Shown: positions 63,596-64,000 of the stretch, piece after piece | How the letters are laid out: each line of letters begins with the position of its first letter | Numbering within the stretch: the first letter of the stretch is position 1 | Assembly (NCBI GenBank): GCA_015068645.1 | Contig: SVKD01000012.1 | Coordinates: 1-64,000, forward strand | Reading direction: 5' to 3' | From: Oscillospiraceae bacterium | GTDB lineage: Bacteria; Bacillota; Clostridia; UMGS1840 | DNA: 64,000 bases | The notes under the pieces: generated by a model | Database searches by the model: none | The model's input: the letters and a program-made list of their open reading frames with translations, nothing else | What the model was told of the DNA's origin: nothing | Made by a program: the position numbers and the translations under genes

Positions 63596-64000
63596 TTGAA
63601 TAAACAAACCATACAAAAATTAAAATTATTTGGCAGCGGAATCCTTTCTCGTTGGGAAGAAAACAAAGATTTGTTTTTAGAAGTGAGCGGGGCTTATAAA
63701 TCAGGCGCCGTAACCTATCCCTTTGTTGTGGCATACGATGGAGAAACCTATTGTTTAACATTCCAGAAAGAGAAAAACAAAGGTGCTTTTTCGGATTTGT
63801 TTGGCAGTCTTTTGGAAACTGCCAACTTATATGACGAGCTGGAGCTTATCTATGCTGACCGCACAGGGAGACTCATTCTTCGTGCCGATGCCAAAAATGT
63901 AACCACCAAAAGCGACAACAAGGTGGTTGAGGTAGCAAAGAACGAAGAAAAGCATCTCATTTCTCCCAAAGCGGCAAACAAGCTGTTAAGTGTGTTGGAT
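63596..64000 (+). CDS. Unrecognised protein, 5' part (runs off the right edge)
   Basis: 135 codons visible from a TTG start with GAGG seven bases upstream. The protein opens MNKQTIQKLKLFGSGILSRWEE and continues with a mixed alpha/beta pattern (YPFVVAYDGETYCLTF, DLFGSLLETANLYDELELIYADRTGRLILRADAKN). No signal peptide or membrane segment is seen and no family is recognised. It lies 12 bases after purD, so it may be the last gene of the purine operon or a separate gene. Confidence 0.55.
   Translation, partial: MNKQTIQKLKLFGSGILSRWEENKDLFLEVSGAYKSGAVTYPFVVAYDGETYCLTFQKEKNKGAFSDLFGSLLETANLYDELELIYADRTGRLILRADAKNVTTKSDNKVVEVAKNEEKHLISPKAANKLLSVLD

Overview
The window looks like chromosomal DNA from a low-to-moderate GC, spore-forming Bacillota, most likely an uncultured or gut-type member of Clostridia. 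Supporting signs are a spoIID-spoIIQ pair, a SipL-like LysM/DUF3794 protein, Noc, S-layer-homology (SLH) proteins, Firmicutes-style AGGAGG ribosome sites, consensus sigma-A promoters and T-rich intrinsic terminators. I cannot name a genus from the sequence alone. No rRNA and no complete transposase is present; one tRNA gene is seen.

Region by region. 1-5.4 kb: the tail of an SLH protein, a truncated MocR/PdxR-type regulator divergent from a pyridoxamine/pyridoxal kinase, and three zinc-ribbon/transmembrane/Pro-Thr-linker surface proteins; a 76-bp repeat occurs in inverted orientation at 304-379 and 4340-4415. 5.4-10.0 kb: an AT-rich restriction-modification island (controller protein, two PD-(D/E)XK-type proteins, and a convergent adenine methyltransferase with two N-terminal helix-turn-helix motifs), ending in two tandem ~210-bp repeats built from the 3' end of the adjacent tRNA-Leu(CAG). 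10.1-18.6 kb, all minus strand: murJ, an O-antigen-ligase-like protein, a glycosyltransferase, two DUF4330-type proteins, an RluA-family pseudouridine synthase, hisA, recF and nth. 19-25 kb: fba, ACT protein plus UPF0210 protein, and two secreted proteins. 25-27.7 kb, minus: noc, spoIIQ, spoIID. 27.9-34 kb: lon, hisS, aspS, a small membrane protein, then a candidate 6S RNA. 34.4-36 kb: an SLH protein and a secreted M23 peptidase.

36.1-54.6 kb is one long translation block: an L20-type leader, infC (with an AUU start) -rpmI-rplT, then a structured leader and the full S10-spc-alpha series from rpsJ to rplQ, with secY, adk, map, a KOW protein and infA inside it and rpmE after it. 54.7-56.3 kb carries a solitary SAP-domain protein with a FokI-like nuclease motif. 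56.3-57.8 kb is the SipL-like spore coat gene. 58.1-63.6 kb is a purine operon, purE-purM-purN-purO-purV-purD, in which the usual bifunctional PurH is replaced by an archaeal-type IMP cyclohydrolase plus a stand-alone AICAR transformylase. An unrecognised gene runs off the right edge.

The most unusual parts are the restriction-modification island with its tRNA-derived repeat borders and distinctive promoter design, and the orphan SAP/FokI-like nuclease between the ribosomal operon and the spore-coat gene. All functional statements come from reading motifs and gene order; no database search was run.
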